A DNA stretch of 64,000 bases from Enoplolaimus lenunculus. Taxonomy: Eukaryota > Nematoda > Enoplea > Enoplida > Thoracostomopsidae. The notes beneath the pieces are model-generated. The model was not told the origin of the DNA. It saw only the letters and a program-made list of their open reading frames with translations, and did not search any database. Below, in pieces: positions 34,319 through 45,449 of the stretch. Location: assembly GCA_030248215.1 (NCBI GenBank), contig JASANG010001449.1, positions 96,331 to 160,330 on the forward strand, in the 5' to 3' direction. Position 1 is the first letter of the stretch; every line of letters begins with the position of its first letter. Made by a program: the position numbers and the translations under genes.

Positions 34319-36874
34319 TTATTTTTTTGCTGTCCGTTTTCGAAACAGTGATAATTTGACCAAAAACGGACTAATAATAAATTGCAAGTGCCACGCAACG
34401 TACGCAATAGTTTCGACAGTAACATTCAACACCCTTTCATTGCTAGCGCCGATTCCTAGAATACGGTTCGAACTGACGCCCGGTGAGGCGTAAGTTTGAT
34501 TTTCCATCACTTCAATGTTGTTAAAAGTAGTTTCGTTTACACCACTCGACCATCGTGCGACATTTGCGACTTCGTGAACGCTGTGTTCGTCAACAGCGAC
34601 ACACCGATTAAATATGTTCAGTAGGTGATTTGGAAAATTTAGCAATAGATCAATGCTTGTCAGCGCAACAAATATCATTAGCGTGCGACGCTTACGGCGA
34701 TGCGTTCTACGATAGAGTGTTTCAGAAATTGCAAAAAACGACATCGATTCTTCAGACGGGGAATTCCTTCCGCTGCTACTTCCGCGGCTGAATCCATTAT
34801 CACCAATACAAACGCTAAGCATGCGTTCTTTCGCTGGTTCTGGCACAGTACCGCGACGCTGCGATTTGCAATTTTCATCGTTGCCCCTTATTGTTGTTGT
34901 GCTGTGTGGAGACGTGGATTTCGTAGGTACACAATCACCAGATTGGTTGCAGGGCGCAGGATCGCTCCCGAGTTGAAACTGTGACCACGATGAAGATCCA
35001 CGTATAGATGTCGTTTGACTGGTATTCTTATACAGTATAGTCCCGTTTACCGATTGGCAAGGAGTCAGGGTACGTTTCGCTGTAGGTTCTTTTGGATTAT
35101 TCGACCGCTGTTGAAACGACAGGGCCCGACTCAATACCATAGAAGCTTTTTGAAATGTAGTACCTCGTTTTGTCTGTCGTGCAAGTCGCAGAACATTTTT
35201 CGGCCGTAGCAGTTCAGGGCTTGGACGTCCAGCCTTAGATTTAGTGGGATCGGTTCCTTCGGTTTGCTGAAGCTGATCGTAAGATGGTTCCGCGATGTCA
35301 AAACGTCCATATTTCCGTTGCGACGAACGGCAACCGTTTGCAGTTTGAATTGCCACATTGCAGCATTGCTTAGGCGCAACCACTAGCGTTTGTGAGCTTA
35401 GCTTTCGACTGCTAGTAGACAGGCGATGTTTGAGCAGTAGTTTTCGACTCCAACGAGATGATAGTTTGGGTTTAACCAGGGTTTTGTCGATACAGTTAGA
35501 AGATGTGGGTGAAAATCGGCTACTACTACTGCCGCTGTTGCTAGGATCTAAATTCAATCCGCTGAAGCGTTGAACAGAAGTTGTCCCTGATAAAAGTCGA
35601 TGCCGGTGTTCAACTGAATTCGGTGAGGTGTGAGTTAAATTTTGTTTAAGTTTATTTAAATTTAAATTTTGACTCGAGTCGAGTTGAAATTTGTTCCCAT
35701 TTTGACTCGGGTTGAGTTGTTCAATTTTAGTTAAATTTAAACTTGTGTTCGGTGGAATGATTCGAATTCCAGGCAACGGCAGCATTTGAGACGTTTGCGA
35801 CACTGAAGACGTGGCGTGAATATTGCTTGAGCACGAGTTTGGTCCAGGTTTCTGGTAAATGCTTGCCATTTGCCAGTCTGGTGGCGCGTCAGGCCAAGCC
35901 GCAGGTCGGCGAAGTCCTGTAGCCAATTTCTTGTGCCTTAACCATGAACGAAGCCTTTGAGCCAAGCTAAAGCGCTGAGGGTCTCGGGATCGAAACGAAC
36001 ACGAGCCTATACTTCGATAATAGAGAATGTAAACAACGTGACCATTAAATAATAGCGCTGCCGTGAACGGAAGGAAGTAAACTGTGATTTTACTGATCAG
36101 CATTGAAATCCCAACAGTGGTATAACATTCTGACGCACCTTTGACAAAACATACGCCTGTGTCCGATACGTCACTTTGAAAAAATAGCCATAAATGTACG
36201 ACGATGCAAATGAGCACTACTCCGGCGGCAACGCAACATTCTTGACAGCGAGCGCTTGTTTCGTTGAGCAGCGTTCCAAGTTTTGACAACGCGGACGGTA
36301 TCCAGCAACAAAATGTACGATTTTGACACCAAACCCTGCCGCATTCAAGTCGACTATGTTGACCCCAACGGCGGAAATTATAAAAATGTAAATTGTAGCA
36401 TCGTTCGCCGGCAATAAACGCTAAACATATCGTTGGTGTATGCTGTGTAATTGCCATTGCAAATATAACACAACTACATACAGGTTGCGCTTGCGTATAA
36501 AACGTTCCTTGTGTATTGAGCGCCATATTTGCGGCAAGAAACGTCAAAAATAACACGTTACACGCGATAATGGTCGATAGATACGGCAAAAAAAGCGTTC
36601 GCGAACGCCGGATAAATAAATACGCTCCGGCGGCAATGTTAGCTAGCCAACCGGCACAAATGGCGCCAATTGTAAAATAGCGAAATATGTACACGATCAG
36701 TAGGTGTTCGTAGAAAAGCGCAGTTGCAAATGTTACATTATCTTTCAGGATGTCTAGCGATGGCACGGACTGCGGTTGGCGAGTACTGTTTTGCATTATG
36801 GGATTGTCTTCGTACAGCTCAAGCGGAGCACTGAAACTTTGCTGGGCTGGTGCTGGTTGCAAAAAATAACGCAT
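34319..36874 (-). CDS. Rhodopsin-like orphan G protein-coupled receptor with giant third intracellular loop
   Basis: One uninterrupted 851-codon frame. Hydrophobic segments fit seven helices: TM1 about 58-88, TM2 95-118, TM3 131-157, TM4 212-232, TM5 254-287, TM6 731-753, TM7 820-842. C133 at the TM3 start and a cysteine near 242-250 could form the usual disulphide. GERCYN (156-161) sits at the DRY position, NFPNHL (746-751) carries the TM6 proline, and SPFLV (835-839) replaces NPxxY. N-glycosylation sequons N29-S-T and N46-V-T precede TM1, and more lie in a long third extracellular loop. The TM5-TM6 loop is about 440 residues of serine-, asparagine- and arginine-rich low-complexity sequence, far longer than usual. 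An AATAAA on the minus strand near 34016-34021 may end the transcript. Likely a plasma-membrane peptide or amine receptor; the ligand is unknown. The first ATG is taken as start. Confidence 0.78.
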   Translation of the reverse strand: MRYFLQPAPAQQSFSAPLELYEDNPIMQNSTRQPQSVPSLDILKDNVTFATALFYEHLLIVYIFRYFTIGAICAGWLANIAAGAYLFIRRSRTLFLPYLSTIIACNVLFLTFLAANMALNTQGTFYTQAQPVCSCVIFAMAITQHTPTICLAFIAGERCYNLHFYNFRRWGQHSRLECGRVWCQNRTFCCWIPSALSKLGTLLNETSARCQECCVAAGVVLICIVVHLWLFFQSDVSDTGVCFVKGASECYTTVGISMLISKITVYFLPFTAALLFNGHVVYILYYRSIGSCSFRSRDPQRFSLAQRLRSWLRHKKLATGLRRPAAWPDAPPDWQMASIYQKPGPNSCSSNIHATSSVSQTSQMLPLPGIRIIPPNTSLNLTKIEQLNPSQNGNKFQLDSSQNLNLNKLKQNLTHTSPNSVEHRHRLLSGTTSVQRFSGLNLDPSNSGSSSSRFSPTSSNCIDKTLVKPKLSSRWSRKLLLKHRLSTSSRKLSSQTLVVAPKQCCNVAIQTANGCRSSQRKYGRFDIAEPSYDQLQQTEGTDPTKSKAGRPSPELLRPKNVLRLARQTKRGTTFQKASMVLSRALSFQQRSNNPKEPTAKRTLTPCQSVNGTILYKNTSQTTSIRGSSSWSQFQLGSDPAPCNQSGDCVPTKSTSPHSTTTIRGNDENCKSQRRGTVPEPAKERMLSVCIGDNGFSRGSSSGRNSPSEESMSFFAISETLYRRTHRRKRRTLMIFVALTSIDLLLNFPNHLLNIFNRCVAVDEHSVHEVANVARWSSGVNETTFNNIEVMENQTYASPGVSSNRILGIGASNERVLNVTVETIAYVAWHLQFIISPFLVKLSLFRKRTAKK

Positions 36875-37689
36875 CGTCTAATTTTCTTAAAGTTATTTTA
36901 TATATAAATAATATTTTGAGCAGTATATTTTTTAGTTTTTCAAAGTGAAAATTTAAAATATAAACTCATTGAATCTACGACAATTCGTCACCCGACAACT
37001 TGTCGCACAACAGTGTCCTAAAATCTATGAAAATATGTAAGCATAATTGTAAGCGTAATCCAAGCCTATGTCTAAGCCTAACCGTAATGGATTGGCGGAA
37101 AATTGTCGAGTTGTCGATATTTCAGATTACAAGTTATCGGTCGACAAATAGCTGTTCGACGAACTGTTGTAATACCAAACTCATTGGCTGTTTTTGTCAC
37201 CTCCTTCGTTCGGTGACTCTCTTTAAATTTAATTTACGCTTTCAATTTATTGTTTCGCTGATGATATCAAAATTCGATGATAATTCTTGCACAAGAACAT
37301 GCAACTGGGTACATTCTGTGATCAATATTGGTCGGCTGTCGTTCAGATTTACATTACAATCTTTTTGCTGTTTTTCATCTTCAGGGACACAGATTAAACA
37401 GCTAAATTTCTGTCAAACGCATTGGTAATTGATTCCCGCAATGTGCCTAAAATTTGGTTGAAGTAAAACATTAGACAGAGCCGATATTTTTAAGGAACGT
37501 TATTTATGGTGAGGGTAAACTTTATACAATTCGTCACAAGCTCGATAACCATTTTCTCGAGTTTGGATGCTACCATTCATCTCGAATTGCAACCCGGGCG
37601 TAAACTTCAGCTATACGCGAAATTGCAACGAATTCGATCGCGCTGACATAGCGCCTGGTGTATGCAAAGTTATTGTGGGGTCTTCATTA
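36875..37689. other. Upstream flank of the receptor gene; no element recognised
   Basis: A plus-strand frame of 142 codons at 37000-37428 shows no recognised domain and lacks support. No clear promoter motif was identified. Confidence 0.4.
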
Positions 37690-37880
37690 TAGCCCGAGTC
37701 ACACATGCAAGTTATTGTAGCAAAAACTTGAACGTGCAACTTGCATATGCAAGTTCGGTCACAAAACAGCTTTGAAGTTCTTGCAGCTGTAAATTATTTA
37801 TCAGATTTCATGCTATTAAGCTTAATTCACAAGTGCGAGCGCAGTTGCAAATCGCTGCAATTTTGCGAACCTGTATGTTG
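37690..37880. mobile_element. Fragment of a CACATGCAAGTT-type inverted-repeat MITE (family O)
   Basis: GAGTCACACATGCAAGTTAT, GCAAGTTCGGTCACAAAACA and TTGAAGTTCTTGCAGCTG correspond, inverted, to the better copy at 41738-42047. Confidence 0.6.
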
Positions 37881-38160
37881 ATTGACCTGTCGGAAACTGT
37901 GGTGCTGAGCGCTTATCGAATTAATGCAGACTTTTTGAATTTAATTAAAAGGGGCTTGAATTAATTCAAATATCAAACTTATTTGATATTTTGCAGTGTA
38001 TCGGCGATGGTGACGGGTCTAGTTTTACAGTTTCAGCACTAACTAAATAAGAATTGTATCGGAATGAAAGTATTTTCAAGTCAAGAAATTTCGAGTCTGC
38101 AAATTTTTTCCGAATTTTATTCGAAGAGCTTTCAGCTGCAATTGATTCATGGTGAATATA

Positions 38161-38606
38161 CTGTAGTGACCCGAATAAGCGGGTGTGGGGTAATAAGATG
38201 GGGTCCCCATTTCGAGTCCCAATCAATAGGAGTCCGTATCCCTAATAAGAGTCCGTAAGCGGATAGAGTCCCTAAATCCTAATCAGAGTCCATGAAGGTC
38301 AGTTATTGCTAATTGTAGTGCATAAATGACTCCAGGACCAAATAAAATTGTTATCGCATCTTTTAGTCGTACTAAACCTTGACAGTATATTCCTAAGCAT
38401 AACCTTGCATGATCGCTCAAGCTATTGACGCAAGACAAATAAACGTTTAATTCAACGGATAGTTGCAGTACCGGATATATATCAGCAACGAAGGGTAGTG
38501 GAGCGTGGGTTAAAAATAAATAACAGTCCGTAATCGAATAACAAGGGGGGTATCCTCTGGAGAGACCAAATAAATAACAGTCCCCCTATTATTCGGGTCA
38601 CTACAG
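38161..38606. mobile_element. Tc1/mariner-like MITE (family K, complete copy)
   Basis: CTGTAGTGACCCGAATAA at the left is mirrored exactly by TTATTCGGGTCACTACAG at the right (with one slip), and TA lies immediately outside each end. The 446-bp interior is non-coding and repeats AGTCCGTA / CCTAAT phrases. Confidence 0.88.
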
Positions 38607-39365
38607 TACGCCGAGAATTCATAGGCATAAATAGCCTTGCAAGCCGAATTAATTCATTATCATTTCCCGAACTCATAATTTACAGGTTTTGCCAGATACT
38701 TATTGCAGTGGTTTGCAAATTATTAATATAAACTTATAGTTCTTGCTGCAAAATACTTACACTTGTAAATATGGCTTTACTCTCTAAAATATTGACAATA
38801 TATTTAGGTAAGTCATTCACTGCGCAAATATGGGAATCTGTATTGTATGACGAAAGCTGAATTTTCATGTGCAATACAGATGATTGAACAAGGCGAACAT
38901 AAATTATTTAGCAACAGATTGCGTCATGATTTTGTTTTAAATATATTTTTCTAATTAACCTCTCATGGTTAACTTCTAAAACAAAACTGTATATACAAGG
39001 GCATTAGCAGAAAATTATCTACGCAGAGCACGCAATAATTGTAAGGCGCTTCTATACAATTGCAATTCAAGATTGTTTACTTTTACATAGAGTCAATTTG
39101 CATTGGCACCAACCAAATTTGGGGGGCGGAACGGCCCTCTAATGTCTCGCGTAAGGTACACTCGTATATACTTGCAGTTTATGATTTTATCAAAACTATC
39201 TAAAAATTAGTCTGCTATGACGACAATTGAATATACACGGAAACAGCTCCTAAGCATCAGCAGTGGCGTATACACGAGTTCATTCTTGACAAGACTACAT
39301 ATCATGTAGCAGCTACGATTAAACCGATCATAGATGGTAAGATATTTTTTGACTTCTAGCTTCCA
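38607..39365. other. No gene or element seen
   Basis: Unassigned AT-rich sequence. Confidence 0.4.
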
Positions 39366-39514
39366 CACTGTAAAAAATGGTGAGTCAAATTAACTCTCTC
39401 CGAAATAGGCTTTTCCTGACTACACAAACGGAGTCAACATTCTGCTTCGCCAGAGTCAAATTCGATTTACTGAGTTCGGAGAGAGTCAATTTGACTCACC
39501 ATTTTTTGCAGCGC
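39366..39514. mobile_element. Hairpin MITE (family G)
   Basis: CACTGTAAAAAATGGTGAG is mirrored by CTCACCATTTTTTGCAGCG; the inner arms carry GAGTCAAATT and CTCCGAAATAGGC. Confidence 0.85.
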
Positions 39515-40296
39515 AGAACGGTATTATTCGACAGTCTATTAAACCTATTTATTAAACCCATAAAAAAAATTTTGAGAAAGGATATATATCCAACGCCCCT
39601 AATTTGCCAACCGAAAAAAACCGTTATGTAATTGCTGCTTTGATAACAAATTAAACGTGTCTGTAGTTATTGGTTGATTTAATAATTCATTACCGTTAAT
39701 TATACTCATTAAATAAAACACAAAAACGTCGTATTATTTCATTTAAGTTTAATTAGCAAGCAACTTTAGTGTAAAATTTCAAAACAATTATCTCTCTAGT
39801 GATTTTCGCTGGCAAATAACCTAAAAATCCCTATAGTTTTTATAAGCCTACACAATTGTTGCTAATTTTGACGATTTTAATTCATTCCGATGTTTGTTCG
39901 GCACCGTACGGCGATGCGATTAAATTTGCGCCATTTTACCGTATAACAAGGTTTATAAGCAAGAATTGTTCGACTTGCGTCGCCGAGCGACGTCGGACAT
40001 CGACGCGTGACCTGTAGGAACGTAAAGGTGACGTGTTGAAAACAGGGTTGGACACCAAGAAAAAACCAACGGAAAAATTATTTTTAAAGTTTACTTCTGC
40101 TTTTTTCCTGAATGGGTGCAATAATGGAAAAACGGCCGAATCCGTTTTAAAAATATATTAATCTCAGTGAATAATTTGTGTAAGAGCGACAAAACGTCGC
40201 GGAAAACTGTATAAAATTGGTTTTCCTCAGGTTTTTTATCCGGAACGAATTTCGCTCAAGTGTCCCAGGATCGCTGATTTGCTACATTTTGTAATA
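39515..40296. other. No gene or element seen
   Basis: Unassigned sequence; short frames on both strands near 39940-40120 lack support. Confidence 0.4.
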
Positions 40297-40515
40297 CACT
40301 GCAAAAAACAGTAAGTCAAACTGACTCTATCCGAAGTAGGCTTTTCCAGACTACACAAACTGAGTCAAAATTCGACTCCGGCAGAGTCAAATTCGACTCA
40401 CTGAGCGATTCATTGAGTCGAATTTGACTCTGGCGGATTCGAATTTGACTCAGTTTGTGTAGTCCGGAAAAGCCTATTTTGGAAAGAGTCAATTTAACTC
40501 ACCATTTTTGCAGTG
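40297..40515. mobile_element. Hairpin MITE (family G, long form)
   Basis: CACTGCAAAAAACAGTAAG is mirrored by CTCACCATTTTTGCAGTG, with TA on both sides. The two arms of about 105 bp are near-perfect complements around CTCACTGAG-type centres. Confidence 0.88.
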
Positions 40516-41234
40516 TACTTGTTTCATTGGATATACTAGACGTTTTGTTGCTCGTGTTCACTGTAGTTGCATCGACCAGAAAACCGTTCTTATTTCATTT
40601 TAATCCGGAAAAACCGGAAAAATTGAAAAGTTGAAAAATATGCACCCCGTTCTTTGTAACAAATGCAAAGACGAAGAACATTAAAATGTATAATATATAC
40701 AGCAATTATTTTAATATCAAAGAAGTATAATCAGGCAGAAATACAAACTTATGTGTAAAATTAGCCATCTGTTAGGAAATATAGCAATTTTTTGGTTAAA
40801 ATTCACTTTGAATCTTTACAAACTAGGGCGAGTAATTATGGACACTGCGTCAGTATTTGTATTGCATCAGAGGAACTCTCACTATCGAGCCTATATTAAT
40901 TGAAATTAGTGAAAATCGTGTTGACTCGGTGGAAGCCAAATTTGAAGCCGTGTTGACTATGTGAAAGTCAAATAAATTTGGCTCACCACTGAATAAACTT
41001 CGACTCCAACCTGACTTAAATTCAACTTGAGTTTTAAGAATGAATCAAATTCGACTACCGAAAATTTAGATTCAGATCGACTGATCGAGTTTGTCTCGTA
41101 TAAAGCCTGACACAATAAAAAAGGTTGCGTCACCGATTCTACAGAGTACGTGTTTGACTTCAAATATCACGCGGTTTAAACGCACATTGAACAGGTTACG
41201 AATCAAACAATTTTCAAACACACACACAACAATC
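40516..41234. other. No gene seen; weak family G-like phrases
   Basis: Between about 40920 and 41090 phrases such as GACTCGGTGGAAGCCAAATT and GAATCAAATTCGACTACC recall a worn family G element. No gene is supported. Confidence 0.35.
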
Positions 41235-41451
41235 GGCCCATGTTACTTTAAGGGGCGTGCAGGTTTTTGGTGGGTCCATAAAACAGTAGTTTAGATTCTA
41301 GATTACATTTTTTGCATCGGCTTAGGCTTAGGCTTAGTCTTAGGCTTAGGCTTAGGCTTAGGAACACATTTTTACAACGCTTAAGCGTAGGCTTACGCTT
41401 AGGAATACGCTTAATCTACTGTTACACCCCTTAAAGTATTAACATTGGGCC
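41235..41451 (+). mobile_element. Family B MITE (TTAGGC core)
   Basis: GGCCCATGTTACTTTAAGGG to AAAGTATTAACATTGGGCC. The core has two TTAGGC blocks separated by GGAACACATTTTTACAACGC, as in 27402-27644. Confidence 0.88.
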
Positions 41452-41737
41452 GGCAATCTGTGATGAATCTAAATTCAGCTATATTTCTAAATTACGTTCA
41501 CAAAAAGTCTACTGTGGTATAATTTAGAAAAACGTCAAGTTAACATGTTATTATTTTATGATTTTAAATTTAAAATAATAATCCGAAAAAAATTGGCTGG
41601 TTTTCGCCGATTATACGTTTGCCAAAAATAATCCTTTGCCAAAAACAGCCATTTTTCATTATTTCTAATATAATAGGTAGGAACTTCAAATGTATGTATG
41701 AACCTATCACCAGTTGGCAGTTAGTGTTAAAGCCGCT

Positions 41738-42047
41738 TAATGCCCCATTCACATGTGCAAGTTTTTGCAGCGAGAACTTGTAGCTGTGACTTGCACGAAA
41801 TACTTCCAACAGCAGGTGTTTTTTAAAAGGAACATTCCGGTTGACCAATCAAACTGCAGGTGCAAGAAAGGTAAGTGACTTTCAACTGCATTCACAGATG
41901 CGGATTTAATTCGATAGCATGAATTCCAGTGAATAATTTGCAGCTGCAAGAACTTCAAAAAACTGTTTTGTGACCAAACTTGCACCAGCAATTTGCACAT
42001 GCTAGTTTTTGCTGCAAAAAAATTGCACGTGTGAATAGGTGTTAAGT
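41738..42047. mobile_element. Inverted-repeat MITE (family O)
   Basis: CCCCATTCACATGTGCAAG and TTTTTGCAGC at the left are mirrored by GCTGCAAAAAAATTGCACG and TGTGAATAGG at the right. The interior has further internal palindromes (GCAGCTGCAAG). Confidence 0.75.
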
Positions 42048-42404
42048 TTTGAACGAATGTATAATATAACATTTGGAAATTTGGTTTAATTTTGAGCAGG
42101 TCACGAGCGCTATGCTGCGAAATTTGTGATTCGTCGCCACATTTGTTGTCCTGCGATGAACAATAATTAGTATTTGAGGGCGATAGATGCCGCACACATT
42201 TGAAAATATGTGTTTTTGTTTAAAAAATCAATCAAACGAATAAAACAAATACAACAACGTTGTCATAATAGTAATTAAAATTATGAAAACACATCATAAA
42301 CTGATCGAAATATTATCCCAAGTAAATAAATTTTCAGACGAAATATATCATAAGTTTGGTTGAGTTTACAGAATAAAGATGAAAACCAATTAATTTTGCC
42401 AGTA

Positions 42405-42822
42405 CTGTAGGGACTCGAATAAGATTGGAGGGACTGATATTTATTTGGGCTTTCCAGGGGGTACCCCCATTGTTATTCGGTTATAGACTGTTATTCATTT
42501 GTAACCCGCCCCTCCGCCGTCCTTCGTAACTGATATATGCCCGGTATTGCAACTCTCCGTGGAATTAAACGTACATTAGTCTTTTATCAAAAGCCTCGAT
42601 GCGATAATCCAAGGTTATACTTTGAAATGTACTTTCAAATCTTACATATGTTTTAATTTCGAACTAAACTTTTTTCGGGCCTGGAGTCGTTTATGCACTA
42701 CAATTAGGAATAATTGATATTTATGGACTATAATTAGGGTTTAGGGTCTCTATCCGCTTACGGACTCTTACTAAGGATGCGGATTCTATTAATTGCGACT
42801 CAAAACGGGGACAAGTTGATCC
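42405..42822. mobile_element. Tc1/mariner-like MITE (family K, inverted relative to 38161)
   Basis: TA followed by CTGTAGGGACTCGAATAAG at the left. The interior follows the reverse of 38161-38606 through GGGCCTGGAGTCGTTTATGC and GGGTTTAGGGTCTC. The right terminus is lost. Confidence 0.7.
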
Positions 42823-43126
42823 AGCCCACAAAAATATTGCCACTTTCTATGAAAGTTTTGGCCTCACGTTTAAAATACTTTGAAATCTTTGTATGCCTCG
42901 GTTGATATTCTCACCTCAAACAAGTCGGATTGGCCGCGGATCAACATGTAATTCTTTGTATGTTTTCTTAATTACAATACCTTTTAGCTAAGATAAGCTT
43001 AGTTGTCAATTTGAACACGTCGTATTCAATGCTCAAAATTAATTTACCAGATGTGTTATACAGTAATATATCGTCGCCGCTAAAAACTATTTTCCTGGTA
43101 TTACAGACTAATATGGTCCAACTTTC

Positions 43127-43304
43127 GGCTCATGTAAAGATCAAGGGCGGAACATTTTTCTGGGGGACTGCAATAGAGTAAGCTTAAGCTTTAAACTATT
43201 TTTTGCATAGGCTTTAGGTTTAGGTATAAACTCATTATTACGCTTACGCTTAGGCTTAGGAAAATGCACATGCTACTGCTACTGTCCTGTTGATGATATT
43301 GACC
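43127..43304 (-). mobile_element. Family A MITE
   Basis: GGCTCATGTAAAGATCAAGG to CTGTTGATGATATTGACC, with GCTTAGGCTTAGG core units. Confidence 0.82.
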
Positions 43305-43532
43305 GAACTTTCTAAATCCATCCGGTTTGATGTACTGAGGTGTTTTTAGAAAGATTACTTGGCGGCATACAAAAGTTATTGCGGATTTTGATTGAACTTT
43401 TTGAAAAATTAAGCATTAATTATGTCCAAATATTCTCCGCATGTTTACCAAAAGACATCTCACAAAAATATACTTAAAATTAAGTAAAACTGTTGCCGAA
43501 TTAAGTGTCGGTTTTACTTACTATTGTGCTTG

Positions 43533-43741
43533 CACTGCAAAAAACGGTGAGTCAAATTGATTCTCTCCGAAATAGGCTCTACGGGACTACACAAACTGAG
43601 TCAAATTCGACTCCGCCAGAGTCAAACGTGCGATTTAGTGAGTCGAATTTGACTCTGGCGGAGTTGAATTTGACTCAGTTTGTGTAGTCCCGTTGAGCCT
43701 ACTTCGGAGAGAGTCAATTTGACTCACTATTTTTTGCAGTG
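43533..43741. mobile_element. Hairpin MITE (family G)
   Basis: CACTGCAAAAAACGGTGAG is mirrored by CTCACTATTTTTTGCAGTG. The arms are long and nearly complementary. Family A begins 4 bp after it. Confidence 0.86.
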
Positions 43742-43744
43742 TGG

Positions 43745-43904
43745 GATCCATGTAAAGATCAGGGGCGGAACGTTTTTCTGCGGGACTGCAATAGAGTAAG
43801 CTTAAGCTTTATACTAATTTTTTGCATGGATTATGCTTAGGATAGGCTTAGGCTTAGGAATACGCTTATAATACTCTTCCGCCCTTGTTCTTCACACATT
43901 GGCC
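43745..43904 (-). mobile_element. Family A MITE
   Basis: GATCCATGTAAAGATCAGGG to CTTGTTCTTCACACATTGGCC, with a shortened core (GGATAGGCTTAGGCTTAGG). Confidence 0.82.
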
Positions 43905-44382
43905 CAACTTAAAATACTTTAGTTATATTTTACTAAATTGTTTAAGTATAAGTGTACTTAATATTGAGTAAATCTTTGCTTAAATAATGTAAATAATTAG
44001 AGCTTGAGTATATTTTCTATCATATTTTCATGTGCGTTGGCAAATCATATCAAATCTCTACTATCTAAAAGCTTAAACTAATTCGATTTAAGCTTAAGTT
44101 AACCTAGCAGGGTATAGATTAAGGAAACTAACTTGTAGGTTACGCTTACACTCATTTGAAATCTGACACATTTTTAGTTTAATCTAAACTTGATGAACTC
44201 CAAAAACTACTTAATTCCTGAGCTGCAGTTATACCTTAAACTGCTAGTAATTACGTGTGTGTTAAATTTTGGGGTCATCAAATTGTAGTTGCCCCAACAG
44301 CAAGTCTGCACTCAGTACGGCCACTGTATACGACTGCGTTGTTGATCTCTTTGACCAACGGATATATAGAGCAGGGCTGTAA
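43905..44382. other. No gene or complete element seen
   Basis: The last part (ATATATAGAGCAGGGCTGTAA) resembles a family A head and leads straight into the satellite at 44383. Confidence 0.4.
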
Positions 44383-44877
44383 CAGTAGTATAAGCATATT
44401 CCTGAGCCCCTAATGGTGGTATGAACCCTGCGCTCCGACCTGCTTACGCTTGTCCAGAATCATCTTCAATTCTTGAAGGCACTAACTATTAGGTCAGTCT
44501 TCTGATCTATAACAGTAGTATAAGCATATTCCTAAGCCCCTAATGGTGGTATGGACCCTGCTCCGACCTGCTTACGCTTGTCAAGAATCATCCTCAACTG
44601 TTGAAGGATCTAATTATTAGGTCGGTCTTCTGATCTATAACAGTAGCATAAGCATATTCCTAAGCCCCTAATGGTGGTATGGACCGTGCTCCGACCTGCT
44701 TACGCTTGTCAAGAATCATCCTCAACTCTTGAAGGCACTAATTATTAGGTCGGTCTTCTGATCTATAGCAGTAGCATAAGCATATTTCTAAGCCCCTAAT
44801 GGTGGTATGGACCCCGCTCCGACCTGCTTACGCTTGTCAAGAATCATCCTCAACTCTTGAAGGCACTAAGGTCGGTC
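44383..44877 (+). repeat. 128-130-bp satellite, about four units, built on a MITE head
   Basis: Units begin at 44383, 44513, 44641 and 44769. Each opens CAGTAGYATAAGCATATTYC followed by TAAGCCCC, the head of family A, then continues TAATGGTGGTATGGACC and GAATCATCYTCAAYTSTTGA. The units differ at only a few positions. Confidence 0.92.
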
Positions 44878-45024
44878 ATCAAAAGCATGTGGTTATTCAC
44901 GAAATTTCAAAGTACGGATTTTCAGCAGTAAACCTTTGATTTTATTTCGCGAAAATAAGCATAACGTTTGTATCTTCAAAAATTTCAACATTTCTTCGGT
45001 AATTTCAATTTCATTACACATTAG

Positions 45025-45319
45025 CTTTGAGGGAGCCACTCGCGTTATAAGCACGCCATTGTACAACATGGACCTTTCCTTCAGCAAGCTTCAGCGTATA
45101 CGCGAGCATAAAGTTATGCCAAAATCTCAAAACTTGGAACACTGTGAAAGAAAGTACGTATACAAGTGCTGAATTCTGTATAATCAGCTATAAAGTAACT
45201 ATTACCTTCAATATACATTTCGCGCCCCGAACAGCTATTTACCCCCAGGTGGCAACTGGGACGTCAAAAACGACGATTGCTATTCGGGAAGCCCAAATAA
45301 CTACTGGAATGCAGACTAA
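45025..45319 (+). CDS. Possible last two exons of an unidentified gene
   Basis: A tentative reading: exon 45025-45153 after the pyrimidine-rich acceptor ATTACACATTAG, donor AAA/GTACGT, an 81-bp intron, then 45235-45319 after CCGAACAG, ending TAA. The phases agree, and the 71-residue product includes NMDLSFSKLQRIREHK and ends GSPNNYWNAD. No family is recognised. Upstream exons would have to lie before the satellite at 44383-44877 and none was found. Other frames through the same segment are also open, so this may not be a gene. Confidence 0.22.
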
Positions 45320-45449
45320 TTTAGATCGGTTGCTCAGACTTGCACAGTAAGAATTTGGCGCCACCATATTTGCAAACAAACTATAAATTAAACCAGTCGT
45401 AGTGGGACTACATTTATTGAGCGAAGCTCGAACACACGTAAGCAATTAA

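Noticed and set aside
37000-37428. A 142-codon plus-strand frame upstream of the receptor gene
   Set aside because: Serine/cysteine-rich with no family resemblance, no repeat in other copies and no clear exon structure.
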